A stretch of DNA of 52,183 nucleotides from Cymbomonas tetramitiformis (taxonomy: Eukaryota; Chlorophyta; Pyramimonadophyceae; Pyramimonadales; Pyramimonadaceae). The stretch lies in NCBI GenBank assembly GCA_001247695.2, contig LGRX02034907.1, positions 1 to 52,183 on the forward strand, given 5' to 3'. Below, piece by piece: positions 1 through 9,261 of the stretch (positions are counted from its first letter, which is position 1; every line of letters begins with the position of its first letter). The notes below the pieces were generated by a model that was not told where the DNA came from, did no database searches, and was given only the letters and a program-made list of their open reading frames with translations. A program made the translations under genes and the position numbers.

Positions 1-131
1 GAACACTCGCTTTCGGAATACTAAGATGATAACATAAAATACTTTAGGGGTTTTATGCATCTGTGTTCCGAGCTACCGAGACGCATGCTACGTGTGACAC
101 GGCTCTCCGAAGGAGGACAGCAGGAGACAGG

Positions 132-155
132 CCCCCCCACTTTATAGTGGGGGGG
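132..155. repeat. short perfect hairpin
   Basis: A run of seven C, then ACTTTATAGT, then a run of seven G forms a perfect small inverted repeat. No gene is visible in 1-420. Function unknown. Confidence 0.6.
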
Positions 156-714
156 TAAATCGGTCTACCCGTGACCGATCGCAAAATGACGTCAAATATT
201 CTGTCGCAGGCCTAGTGGAGATCTTTAGATCGATTAGCCTAGTAATGAATAAAGAGTGAACACTGCGCTGTAACGTCAAACGTGTATAAAGAGCAATATA
301 TGAGGTTGGATGACGTGGCAGAGACACCGAAATATCGGTGTGAAGCATCTTTCATGATGTGGCATAAATATTATCGTTTCGATTGGTCAAGGGCTAAACA
401 GTCAACAATATTGAATATATCAGGGTTCGGCGATCGCAAAATTGATCGCGATCATGATCGCGATCATGATCGCGATCAGTTCGCGAACAGGCCCGATCGT
501 ATAAAATATGGTCTGTTCGCGATCACCCCTATTTTTTGTGATTATACGATCTGATCGCGATCATGATCGCGATCAAAAATCGGGTTTACTCTGTCGGTGT
601 TCCGGCGCTTTTCTTAGTCTCATTGCTTCATCGTGGACAGCAGAACCGATCCCTTGGCTTGCATGGAGCGTGGAGGCCGTCGTTGCTTCTTTCATATATC
701 CGTGTTTGAATTGT

Positions 715-1029
715 ATGATGGACATGGAGACCGAGGCAGAATTTCGGTCACTGTTAAACCCTGAAAGTGAGATGGAGACGGTGTGTGACGTACTGGAACC
801 TGAAGTTGAGTCTGAAAACAGCAAGGCGCTCGTCGTGATAGCCAGTGAGGTCGAGTCTGTTGAGCTTGTTGAGCAAACCGTTGAGCTTGATTCTGACAAG
901 CCCGAAATTGACCCTCACGCGCCCATTGATCCTGAGTCCATTAAGAACAACACTCCTACCAACTTCAACCATCTTAGTAGACAGCAGTTTGCGACGTCGG
1001 TAGCTCATGATGATGATGAGTGTGCTTAA
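715..1029 (+). CDS. acidic ORF inside the hAT element, unknown
   Basis: An open frame of about 104 codons from ATG at 715, rich in Glu, Asp, Ser and Val in its first two thirds and ending in a D/E-rich tail. It has no domain I recognise. The frame extends upstream without a stop to 508 through the GATCGCGATC repeats, which is probably fortuitous. It could be a captured host fragment or chance; the antisense strand is also open for about 300 bases, which weakens the case for coding. Confidence 0.25.
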   Translation: MMDMETEAEFRSLLNPESEMETVCDVLEPEVESENSKALVVIASEVESVELVEQTVELDSDKPEIDPHAPIDPESIKNNTPTNFNHLSRQQFATSVAHDDDECA

Positions 1030-1164
1030 CATATTTCATATATGGCACTCGGAAGTAATATTTGTACAAGTAGCAATATTTCATGAAATATCGGAAATAA
1101 TGTCTTATCCCTCTTTGCCATCTTTGCATTTATCAAAATGTTGTGAATAATGCCTCCTCATTGC

Positions 1165-1500
1165 ATATATGCATATATTCCACGGCATTTGTTTACTTCA
1201 TAACACCGCAAGGACGTTGCAATATATATGACCGCAATCTTCATTCACGGCATGATTTGTTAAGTGTTACTTTATTTCATATCACCGCAAGGATTGCATA
1301 TGACTGCAATTTCTCATCCCACGGCATTATTTGTTTATTTCATATCACTGCAAGGATTGCATATCGATGACCGCAATTTTTCATTCCACGGCACTATTAT
1401 TTGTTTATTTCATATCACCGCAAGGGGATTGCATATGACCGCAATTTCCGATTTCACGGCATTATTTGTTTATTTCATATCACCGCAATGATTGCATATG
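1165..1500 (+). repeat. tandem repeat, unit about 60-66 bp
   Basis: About five diverged copies of a unit built from 'tatttcatatcaccgcaag', 'gattgcatatgaccgcaat' and 'ttccacggcattatttgt'. The array is interrupted: a further piece (atttctcattccacggcatg) lies beyond the nested element at about 2450-2470. That supports insertion of the 1511-2431 element into the array. Confidence 0.75.
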
Positions 1501-1510
1501 ACCTGTTGTA

Positions 1511-2431
1511 CGGCGTATCAAGCCCATATTTAAAAACGCGACGGATATAAAATCCGAGATTAAATACTTATAGCGTTAATATTCGTGGGATTGCTTATAT
1601 GCAGCCGCCCCGGAACGTGCAGGTGCAGAAAAAGCATACCAAACTTTGTCGAAAGGGCATTCTGAAGGTTTGAGGTAGTCGAGGGCTTAGGTCCTCACAA
1701 TCGTACCTTGGGGATTTGCGTGAATCCAATTTCTCGCAAAGATTTGGCATGCTACTTCTTTACATCATCTCTAGAGATATACGAATGCAGTTGTTCCCAT
1801 CGGTTTCTCGCAACGCCCCAAGTAACGTTTGTTCAACAGCCCATATGGACGTACTTGCTGCGTTGGTTTGCGTATTTAGTAACTTACACGCGCCATCCCG
1901 GATGTGCCGCGGGGCTCGAAGCGTGTGAACCAAATGACCAAATGAAACACAGATGCACACATACAGCGTTGAAAATATGTTTCAGTCGTTGTTATTACTA
2001 TTTCTTAGCGTTCCCTTCGGCAGGATACCGAAGGGAATGCCGTTTTGCGGATGCCGGTTCCCGCCTTCCGCCACACGAAGCGGGGAATCCGGGATCTGCT
2101 TCCAGTCACCGAATCTGTGCGGGGATGCTTCCTAGCGTTCATAATAGCTTATAATAAACATTATTCGCTTCTAATATATCGCGACGAGTTATCAATCTCT
2201 TCATTAATCTACCCTGCTGCACTAGGTTTTCACAGTGTAAAGCGCTTAAGAAGCGCGAACGGAAGCGGACAGATTCCAGAAAGATACCGGTGCGATTTCG
2301 ATAACGGTTTAGATGTCCTTCTGATTTAATCCGACGGCTGTTCGGAATTTGTAAACAATGAAAAATATAATTCGCATCTGAGGAATCGAAAAGGAATCCG
2401 TCGCGCTTTTCATTACACGCTTGATACGCCG
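1511..2431. mobile_element. small TA-flanked inverted-repeat transposon
   Basis: CGGCGTATCAAGC at 1511-1523 is exactly inverted at 2419-2431, and both ends are flanked by TA (1509-1510 and 2432-2433). The similarity continues weakly inward, with an ACGCGACGGAT-like block about 12 bases in on each side. A TA duplication fits the Tc1/mariner group. No transposase frame is seen in the roughly 920 bases, so this is a MITE-like element nested in the hAT. Confidence 0.65.
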
Positions 2432-3060
2432 TATGCCTATGTTGACCTCAATTTCTCATTCCACGGCATGAGTGAGTCTCAACGTTTCAGCAACTCGTCT
2501 CCGCGGCTCGGCGCGCGAAAATCCCGATTTTCAGTGCTTGATCGCGATCTGATCGCGATCTGATCGCGATCATGATCGTATAAATTTCAGTTTTTTGGTC
2601 AAGCTGATCGTATGTTTGACTTATACGATCTGATCGCGAACAAGGTGATCGTATCGCAAAATTCCGCGATCGCCGAACCCTGGAATATATCAAAGAGTGG
2701 GGCTAATCTTTTCATCGGGAGGCCGGGAGCCCTCCAGGGACATATGGTGCCGGCAAGGGGAATTAAACTCCCTTGGGTGCCGGTCAGTCCCTCTCTATTA
2801 TTTTGTGCTGATAATTAATTGGCATATGATATCGATATGGGATATCCGTATCATGACTAGCGTAGGTGCTGGACTTGATCTCGTATCATCTGCTATCTCG
2901 TGAGTCGTGACATGTACGATTTACGATACTGTACCCGATACGAAGTTACGATCTTACGAACCATACGATAGATTGCCCATCGCTTGACGTTCGCGGCATC
3001 GCTATCGACGGCCGAGGTGGGTGTCACAGTCTCAGAGTGACGCACATTATGCCCCATCGC

Positions 3061-3096
3061 CATGCCATGCCATTGCCATGCCATGCCATGCCATCC
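3061..3096 (+). repeat. CATGC simple repeat
   Basis: A run of CATGCCATGC-type repeats just outside the left end of the Harbinger element. No coding potential is apparent. Confidence 0.6.
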
Positions 3097-3443
3097 CCAC
3101 CAGCCCCATCTATCCCCAGTTATGAGTTGAGGCCCGTCCTTAAATCTGGTTTGGAGATTACGGCCGTCGCGTCGCGTCGCGTCGCGTCTGACCAGATTTA
3201 AGGATGAAGAAATCGGCGTACTGCGACGGTGTTTTCGACGGCCCATGCCTACGTGGCTCCACATGCTTGACGTCGTGGCACTTGCTAACACTCGCATCGG
3301 TGTTTGAAAGCTTTGCACCTCTCTTACGGAATTCGTGCTTGCCCTAGAGGCGAAATTTTTGACAGCGTATCCGTGGATTTTCCTTCGGGATTTTGCCTCC
3401 CGTTTCCTTTCTTTATTACCTGCCATCTCACGTTTCAGCAGGT

Positions 3444-4533
3444 ATGCCAGATCCGTCTTCCTGTGAAGTGAACTTCAATAGCCTACTAAAAGGCTCGACA
3501 GCATCTTGGGAGAAGCGGGCAATTCCATTCGATGGCACTGGCGTTTGCCCCAGCTTCTGGCCAACGAAACGTGTGGGAATTTTGGAAAGAAATGAGATTC
3601 CATATTTCGATTCTCCAGGAACCCTTGGCGCTGTTTTTCCTGAGTATTATTCCAGCGCCAAGGAAGCCATGCTTCTCATGCTTGACTATGGCACTATGAA
3701 GCCCCTGACTGGCAGATTCAACTATCCGCAGTTTGATAATGCTCGTGACCGCAACCGCATTTTTTCCCACTTAGAATGGGGTGGTGTCGCTCATAAGAAG
3801 CTCTCACGCTCGTGTAATAATAACTACACAGCTCCTGTGACGTTCACCCTTGGCCCTCGCTACAGGTACGCTATTTGCTCGCAGAATATGAATATGAAGA
3901 ATTTCGTGAACATGATCCTCCTCCTGCTGTCTTTCCTGACAGCAGACCTTGTGCAGGTACACAGAACCTGCTGACTCCGCATGGCCTCGTTGGGGGCTCT
4001 ATCGTCCCAAGGACGAATTTGTTGTGTCGCCTCCTACAGCGCGCTACCCTTTCGGTCAATTCACCCAAGCCTACAACTCTTGGGTTGGGCAAATGAAGAG
4101 GCTGCGCTCGCTTGTTTTTGAACCCTTGCACCAAATTGACTTTCTTCAAGAGTGTCTAACGACGGAAAGTGAGGCTGCGCGTGAAGCAGGGATCCCCTTT
4201 CATAAGGGGTACCCCATGTTACAATCTTATTTCACCAAGGATTTTAGTGCTGTCATTCACGCTGACAAGGGTGACTTACAGAACACCCTAACATGCCTCA
4301 AAAACCTTCACCAAATCCCTACGAGGCATGGGAAGCCTCTAGGTGCTGTCGAAGGGGGGGACTGGTGCCAGGCCTCTCATCGTTGTGGTTTTCAGATCCA
4401 CGACGAGGATATTTTTTTCTTCAATGCAAACTTTCGTCACGCTTGCTCGGAGGTGCTGCTGACAGGAGATGCTCACCGTTGGTGCTGGGGGGTGTATGCC
4501 AACAAAAAAAGCATCACGAATGCTTGGAAGTAG
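3444..4533 (+). pseudogene. unknown third ORF of the Harbinger element, two frame shifts
   Basis: The reading frame starts at ATG 3444, runs to about 3865, then continues in a second frame to about 3955 and a third to the stop at 4533. Together these give about 360 residues. Each segment looks coding (for example 'WPRWGLYRPKDEF' and 'PFGQFTQAYNSWVGQMKRL' in the last). The breaks are either one-base indels or very short introns; one possible donor (CAG/GTACGC) is present but no convincing pair. I do not recognise the protein. It lies between the left terminus and the transposase, so it is element cargo, not one of the two canonical Harbinger genes. Confidence 0.5.
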
Positions 4534-4559
4534 AGTAGTCCCCTTATCTTTCATACTTT

Positions 4560-4951
4560 CTATGTAATATGATATGCATCATATGGCACTTCTTTGTATT
4601 TTTAGGTTTAGGTTTGTTTCCTAAACCTCCTTCTTTCAATACCCTTGCTTAGGTTTAGGTTTGTTGCCTAAACCCTTATCTTCCCCCTTGGAAAAAAAAA
4701 ACCTAACATAGTATTACTTTATCTATTTCCAGTTCACAATATCCAATATCACTTATACTTATTCTTTTCCCTTACCTTAGTTTATCCCGCCCCTTTGTAT
4801 ACTCCCTGCACTCCTTATCATAACTTATATAACTTATTGCACTCCTTATTATTCTCGCTGTTATTTTTCATACATGGGTTGCATCATTATCTTCACACCG
4901 TAGCATAACTTTCAAGCGCCTGGGTATTGTGTGGTGCAGGCTATTCGTCCT
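4560..4951 (+). other. spacer upstream of transposase with TTTAGG hairpins
   Basis: Two copies of an AGGTTTAGGTTTG...CCTAAACC hairpin lie at about 4606-4627 and 4651-4675, followed by AT-rich sequence. TTTAGG resembles plant and algal telomere repeats, but only two to three units occur, so this is not a telomere tract. A possible splice acceptor (GTGTGGTGCAG/G) at 4932-4940 precedes the transposase frame. Confidence 0.4.
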
Positions 4952-6370
4952 ATGGGGGTTGTTGGCAAGGCCAACGAAGTGTCCTTCTTTTTATTATGTG
5001 GACTTTACCGCCGGAGTCGCCAAGGCACGTCCTTCAGCTTCAAGCCTGATCCGTCAGATACTACCTTGATGAAAGTTTGGGGAGGTAAGAAGACCAGATC
5101 CAATCAGAAAAAAAGGGAATATATGAATTGGCCAAGTAGGGTAGACTCTTTGACTGAAAAAGATTTTCGGCGTCGTTACAAAATGAGTAAGAAAGCTTTC
5201 GAGGATTTGGCTCAGAAAATTTCAACTTATTGCGGAGACAAGCCTAGCAGGCGCCAAGCTCTTGGAGGTAAACACATTCCTTATTATAGGCATATGTCTT
5301 TGTCAGTGACTCTACGTTATTTAGCTGGTGGACAAATTTATGATATTATTGACATTCATGGGATTTCATCATCACAGTTTTATACTATGGTTTGGCAAGT
5401 TGTCAACGTGATGCCAAAGGTTTTGCCGATTGACTTTCCAATGACTAACCAAGTGGCGCTTCAAGAGCTATCCAAGGGAATGTTTCACAGATCTAATGGA
5501 ACTATGCAAGATTGTGTCGGTGCTGTAGATGGTGTATGTATCGAGATTCGAGCACCGAAAAAAAGGGAACATGTCGACGCCAGATCTTTTTACAATCGTA
5601 AGGGATTCCACAGCTTAAATGCACAAGTTGTATGTGATGGCAAGCGTAGGGTTACATATGTTTCACTCCCGGCTAAGGGAAACACCAACGACTCTCTCGC
5701 CATCACCATGACCAGTTTCGGAAAAGCCCTTATCGCTGGGAGATTGCCTTCTCCATTTTACATTATGGGTGACGAGGCATACAAAGGTATTGCACCAGAC
5801 TCCATCATCACTCCTTACCCTGGAAAGATGCTTCCGAAATCACAAGATGATTTCAATTACTATCAATCAGTCACTCGAAACAATATCGAGTGTACCTTCG
5901 GCATTATGTTTCAACGTTTCGGTATTTTGCACCGCCCACTTACTTGTAGCTTACTTGGAACCAAACTCAAGCCAGGGGATAAGTCAAAGAATGCCCCTCG
6001 CGAAACACCAGGCCGAGCTGTGGCTTTATTCCTTGCTTGTTGTAGCCTACACAACTATTGTATCGACACTTCCGATGAGAGCGCACAAGACCTTGAATCA
6101 CCTCCCCGCACGCCATTCACCATTGCTGAGAATGGTGCCCATGAGTATGATCAACGCCCCGCAGAGGATTCTCGCATATGGACTACTAGTGATATCCTTT
6201 CAGCGGAGGCCCTCGATGGGGGGAAAAGCGATCTCACGGATGCAGAGGAAATTGTATTATCTCGAAATTATCGAGGCGATCGCCGTGACAAGTTGGCTCA
6301 GCATGTCAAAGATTTGGGAGCTGTGCGACCTCCTCATTCCGATTATACCAAAAGAGTTACCTTTGCATAA
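4952..6370 (+). CDS. PIF/Harbinger transposase (DDE nuclease)
   Basis: A 472-codon frame from ATG 4952; the frame is open further upstream through a possible splice acceptor, so a 5' exon could exist. The N-terminal third has the helical region common to Harbinger nucleases ('EKDFRRRYKMSKKAFEDLA'). The catalytic triad is visible: D in 'CVGAVDG' (about 5518), D in 'IMGDEAYKG' (about 5769) and E in 'RNNIECTFGIMFQRFGIL' (about 5888). This enzyme cuts and pastes the element, normally together with a Myb/SANT-like partner, which the divergent gene at 7162-8658 probably provides. No internal stop or frameshift is seen. Length is somewhat above the usual 350-450 residues because of a Ser/Asp-rich C-terminal tail. 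Confidence 0.92.
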   Translation: MGVVGKANEVSFFLLCGLYRRSRQGTSFSFKPDPSDTTLMKVWGGKKTRSNQKKREYMNWPSRVDSLTEKDFRRRYKMSKKAFEDLAQKISTYCGDKPSRRQALGGKHIPYYRHMSLSVTLRYLAGGQIYDIIDIHGISSSQFYTMVWQVVNVMPKVLPIDFPMTNQVALQELSKGMFHRSNGTMQDCVGAVDGVCIEIRAPKKREHVDARSFYNRKGFHSLNAQVVCDGKRRVTYVSLPAKGNTNDSLAITMTSFGKALIAGRLPSPFYIMGDEAYKGIAPDSIITPYPGKMLPKSQDDFNYYQSVTRNNIECTFGIMFQRFGILHRPLTCSLLGTKLKPGDKSKNAPRETPGRAVALFLACCSLHNYCIDTSDESAQDLESPPRTPFTIAENGAHEYDQRPAEDSRIWTTSDILSAEALDGGKSDLTDAEEIVLSRNYRGDRRDKLAQHVKDLGAVRPPHSDYTKRVTFA

Positions 6371-6504
6371 GCTACACCCTAGATTTATGATGCTTTAGAT
6401 GTATGGTATGGTTATGGATTATGGTTATGGACAAGTATTTTCATTATGTATTCTAATATGTGATAACATTTCAATTCGTATGTTGCCATTCAATGTGTCA
6501 ATAT

Positions 6505-6795
6505 TTCACACCGCCCCACTCGAGACGCATCTCGATTTAATATAGCATTATTTCACACCGCTCCACCCGAGACGCACCTCGATTCAATGTGTCAATATTT
6601 CACAGCGCCTTACCCGAGACTCATCTCGATTTAATATAGCATTATTTCACAGCGCCTTACCCGAGACGCATCTCCATTCAATATGCCAATATTTCACACC
6701 GCTCCACCCGAGACTCATCTCGTTTTAATATAGCATTAATTCACGGCACCTTACCCGAGACGCCTCTCGATTCAATGTGTCAATATTTCATATGA
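6505..6795 (+). repeat. tandem repeat of about 58 bp, six units
   Basis: Six alternating units of the form 'atttcacaccgctccacccg' + 'agacgcatctcgattcaat', with alternating endings (gtgtcaat or atagcatt). A two-unit higher-order period is visible. It lies between the 3' end of the transposase and the 3' end of the convergent partner gene. Confidence 0.8.
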
Positions 6796-7161
6796 TAGAT
6801 ATGAAGGATATGATAGCAAGGAAGGATCACAAGCACATATAAGCTAGCACATGTTGATATATGACAGAACTATTTGAAGTTCCAAAAGTGATACCACTAC
6901 CAACCATGTAACCAAGCACTTTCAGTTTGGCATTTCTTTCATCCTATGGAGGATTTCGGGAAGGAGGGAGTGTCACAGAAAGGTAACTTTCAGTGGGACC
7001 CGGGCTCGTTCCAAGGAAAGGAATAAGAAATGACAAAGCCAAAAGTAAAAGGAGCAAGGAAGGATCACAAGCAGGTTCAAGTGTTCGGTGCACATAAGTA
7101 GGTTCAAGTAAGAACACATGGATATACAAAAGATAAGTTTGAAGTTACAAAAATGTTACCA

Positions 7162-8658
7162 CTACCAACTGTCTAACCAAGCTAAGATCTTCCCCTTGGC
7201 CTTTGACTTAATCTCTTCGTCCATGTCTGGATCACTCACAAGGGTTTTTGCCAGCTTCACACTTTCATGTTGTTTCTCAAGTAACAAGGTGGACTCACGG
7301 TTGGCCTCAAGTTGCAAACGTGATTGCACATCACGCAATTCCTGTTCCTCACGTTTTTTTTGAATGGCCACCAACTCAGTTTGTTGCTCACAAGCTTTCG
7401 CGATGGCGTGGTCAACTGCAGACTCGGAAGGCGTAGGGGGAGTGAACTTCATTTTCTTCGAAGCATCCTCTTGTGAGTCAAGTGTGGACTCACCACCAAC
7501 ACCTTCAGCCAACCCCTTAACAACACGAGAGGCGAAGCCAGCCCCCTCCATTACAAGCCACCAATAATAAACACCAATATCGCACGCTTTGCCCTTGAGG
7601 GAGTTCATGTACTTCCACCTCTCAGGCTCGTTTTCGCCACTCCTGGAATAGTTGGCTTTCAGAATGGAAAGCAAAGGACGCATGTCACCAAAACAACTTT
7701 TCAAGGTAGCGGCTGGCCTAGTGTGAAAGATCTCGTTTGGGTTGATGCGAGAGAAATGAATGCTGTCGAAAGAAGAATCAAAGGGTTCAGCCAAAGCAAC
7801 GCGCGTCTGGCTATTGTTAAATTCGTCGGCGATGATGTCCCACACGTTGCGAAGGTTGGGGTCGTCTAAAATACCCATTGAGTGGGTGTCGAAAAGCCTA
7901 TCAACAGTGGTACGTAGCGATGGAAGTACGAGGATCGAAGCTAGTCTAATCTTCTCGCTGACGTTGAAAGTGGGCTGCTTAGTTTTATGTTCTTTACGAC
8001 ATGGAAAACACCAAAAAGGGGAGGTGGGACCAGGGGCTGCGCAATCCTCTTCTTCCTCAACCTCATCTTCCATATCCTCATCGATAAGCGCGTCCCATTC
8101 ACTCACTATGGGATCAGCGCCATCACTTTCCAATTCAATAACTGTTGGTTGGGGTAAAGTTGTATCAACATTGGGTTGTGAGCGAGTGGAGGCTTTTCGT
8201 TTTGGGCCTGGGCCGTTGGGTGGTGGCTCTTGAAGCTTGGCTTGAGCTCTGCGCTCGCGAGCCTTGGCGGCTTGGCGGGCTAATTTAGCTTTCCTATCAG
8301 CTTCAATTTGGGCACTTTGGGCCTTAGTTAATCCCTTGCCAGATGCGCTGCGAGTTGGAGGGATGGAGTTGGGCTTTTGTTTTTTAGAATCAGGAAAAGG
8401 ATTCACGTATTGTGGGTTGGGATTGGGTTTCGAGGAAGGAGGGAGAACGCGTTCAGCTGCAGGAGAAGAGCGCAACACTCGTGTGGGTGTAGGACTGTTT
8501 TCATTCGAGGTTGAGGGGGTAGGTTTAATGGGAGTCACAAGTTCTTCAGCGATAGTATGAGGGGACTCAACGGGTTCTTTCGTGGGAATGCTATTCAAAG
8601 GAGATGCCTGGGAAACAGGTTCGTGAGCAGTGGAAGGAGATGTTGCAGAGGTGGCCAT
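7162..8658 (-). CDS. probable Myb/SANT-like partner protein of the Harbinger element
   Basis: About 498 residues from the ATG at 8658; the frame is open a further 52 codons upstream. The N-terminal half is Pro/Ser/Lys-rich and disordered, with an acidic patch ('EDMEDEVEEEEDC', near 8050). The middle has a 'NLRNVWDIIADEFNN' segment (about 7820-7860) resembling the trihelix/SANT-like domains of Harbinger accessory proteins. The C-terminus is a long charged coiled coil (about 7175-7400). In this superfamily the partner carries the transposase to the nucleus and binds the element ends; placing this protein in that role rests on the weak motif and its position inside the TIRs. A generic DNA-binding protein is the alternative. 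Confidence 0.6.
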   Translation of the reverse strand: MATSATSPSTAHEPVSQASPLNSIPTKEPVESPHTIAEELVTPIKPTPSTSNENSPTPTRVLRSSPAAERVLPPSSKPNPNPQYVNPFPDSKKQKPNSIPPTRSASGKGLTKAQSAQIEADRKAKLARQAAKARERRAQAKLQEPPPNGPGPKRKASTRSQPNVDTTLPQPTVIELESDGADPIVSEWDALIDEDMEDEVEEEEDCAAPGPTSPFWCFPCRKEHKTKQPTFNVSEKIRLASILVLPSLRTTVDRLFDTHSMGILDDPNLRNVWDIIADEFNNSQTRVALAEPFDSSFDSIHFSRINPNEIFHTRPAATLKSCFGDMRPLLSILKANYSRSGENEPERWKYMNSLKGKACDIGVYYWWLVMEGAGFASRVVKGLAEGVGGESTLDSQEDASKKMKFTPPTPSESAVDHAIAKACEQQTELVAIQKKREEQELRDVQSRLQLEANRESTLLLEKQHESVKLAKTLVSDPDMDEEIKSKAKGKILAWLDSW

Positions 8659-8894
8659 AATGCTAAGGAATATCAGGGCGCTAGTAATAAAGTCAAAGAA
8701 TCCCTGAAATGTTCCACGGTTGGAGGTTTCCAAAGACGCCTTTCGCGGGAGGAATGTCCTCTCCAAGGCGTCGCACCTGCCTACGTGGAGCGTAAACTTG
8801 CGTCGCATATCCAAGAAGCGTCCATTTTTTTTATCTCCGATTTGATCTGACGAACAGTTTTCAAATTTTGCCTACGTGGAACCAAAAGACGCGA

Positions 8895-8997
8895 CGCAAG
8901 AGCGTCGCGTCGCGTAAATGTTATTACGATTATCTCTGCGTAGCATGCTACGCAAAAGATAATCGTAATAACATCTCCGCGACGCGACGCTCTTGCG
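8895..8997. repeat. long near-perfect palindrome near the Harbinger right end
   Basis: Arms of about 50 bp centred on TAGCATGCTA (8941-8950). CGCAAGAGCGTCGCGTCGCG at 8895-8914 is inverted at 8978-8997, and the inner AT-rich arms also match. It would form a strong cruciform and carries GTCGCG units like those at both termini. Confidence 0.85.
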
Positions 8998-9261
8998 TAA
9001 CTTTTGCGTAGCGCTTTACAGCTTTCCAACCAATCAAATCGCTGTGATCAAAAGTTACGCGACGCGACGAATTTTCATTTTACCCAAACCAGATTTAAGG
9101 ACGGGACTGAGAGTTATTTATTATGAGAAGAGTTGATGTCTGTCATTCGAGTGACACAACTCACAACGACAAGTAATAAAGGTGCCAGTAGCAGTTTCAT
9201 TCGTGCCACTGAAGACCAGCTGGGTTAGAAAAACGGTTAGGAGGAAAACTTGGGTGAAACC

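Larger units (their letters stand above)
421..2682. mobile_element. non-autonomous hAT-type DNA transposon
   Basis: The ends are perfect 17-bp inverted repeats, CAGGGTTCGGCGATCGC at 421-437 and its complement at 2666-2682. They are flanked by an identical 8-bp direct repeat, GAATATAT, at 413-420 and 2683-2690. An 8-bp duplication with a terminus starting CAGGG is the hAT signature. Subterminal regions at 443-576 and 2541-2577 carry repeated GATCGCGATC motifs in both halves, as expected for transposase-binding sites. No hAT transposase (RW or dimerisation motifs) is visible inside, so mobility would have depended on an autonomous relative. The element was later hit by a second transposon (1511-2431). 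Confidence 0.88.
3131..9107. mobile_element. PIF/Harbinger DNA transposon, near-complete
   Basis: Inverted ends of 24 bp with one mismatch lie at 3131-3154 (GGCCCGTCCTTAAATCTGGT...) and 9084-9107. They are flanked by the 3-bp direct repeat TGA (3128-3130 and 9108-9110). A 3-bp duplication and the enclosed DDE nuclease identify PIF/Harbinger. Subterminal GTCGCG repeats are inverted between ends (3167-3187 and 9056-9069). The roughly 6-kb element carries three gene regions: an unknown ORF (+), the transposase (+) and a probable DNA-binding partner (-). The transposase frame is open from end to end, so the copy may be fairly young. Confidence 0.9.

Noticed and set aside
573..899. Ser/Thr-rich minus-strand frame in the first hAT
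   Set aside because: Antisense of the acidic plus-strand ORF; low-complexity Ser/Thr content is the mirror of Glu/Asp codons.
4606..4675. TTTAGG units considered as an internal telomere tract
   Set aside because: Only two to three units, arranged as hairpins within the Harbinger element.
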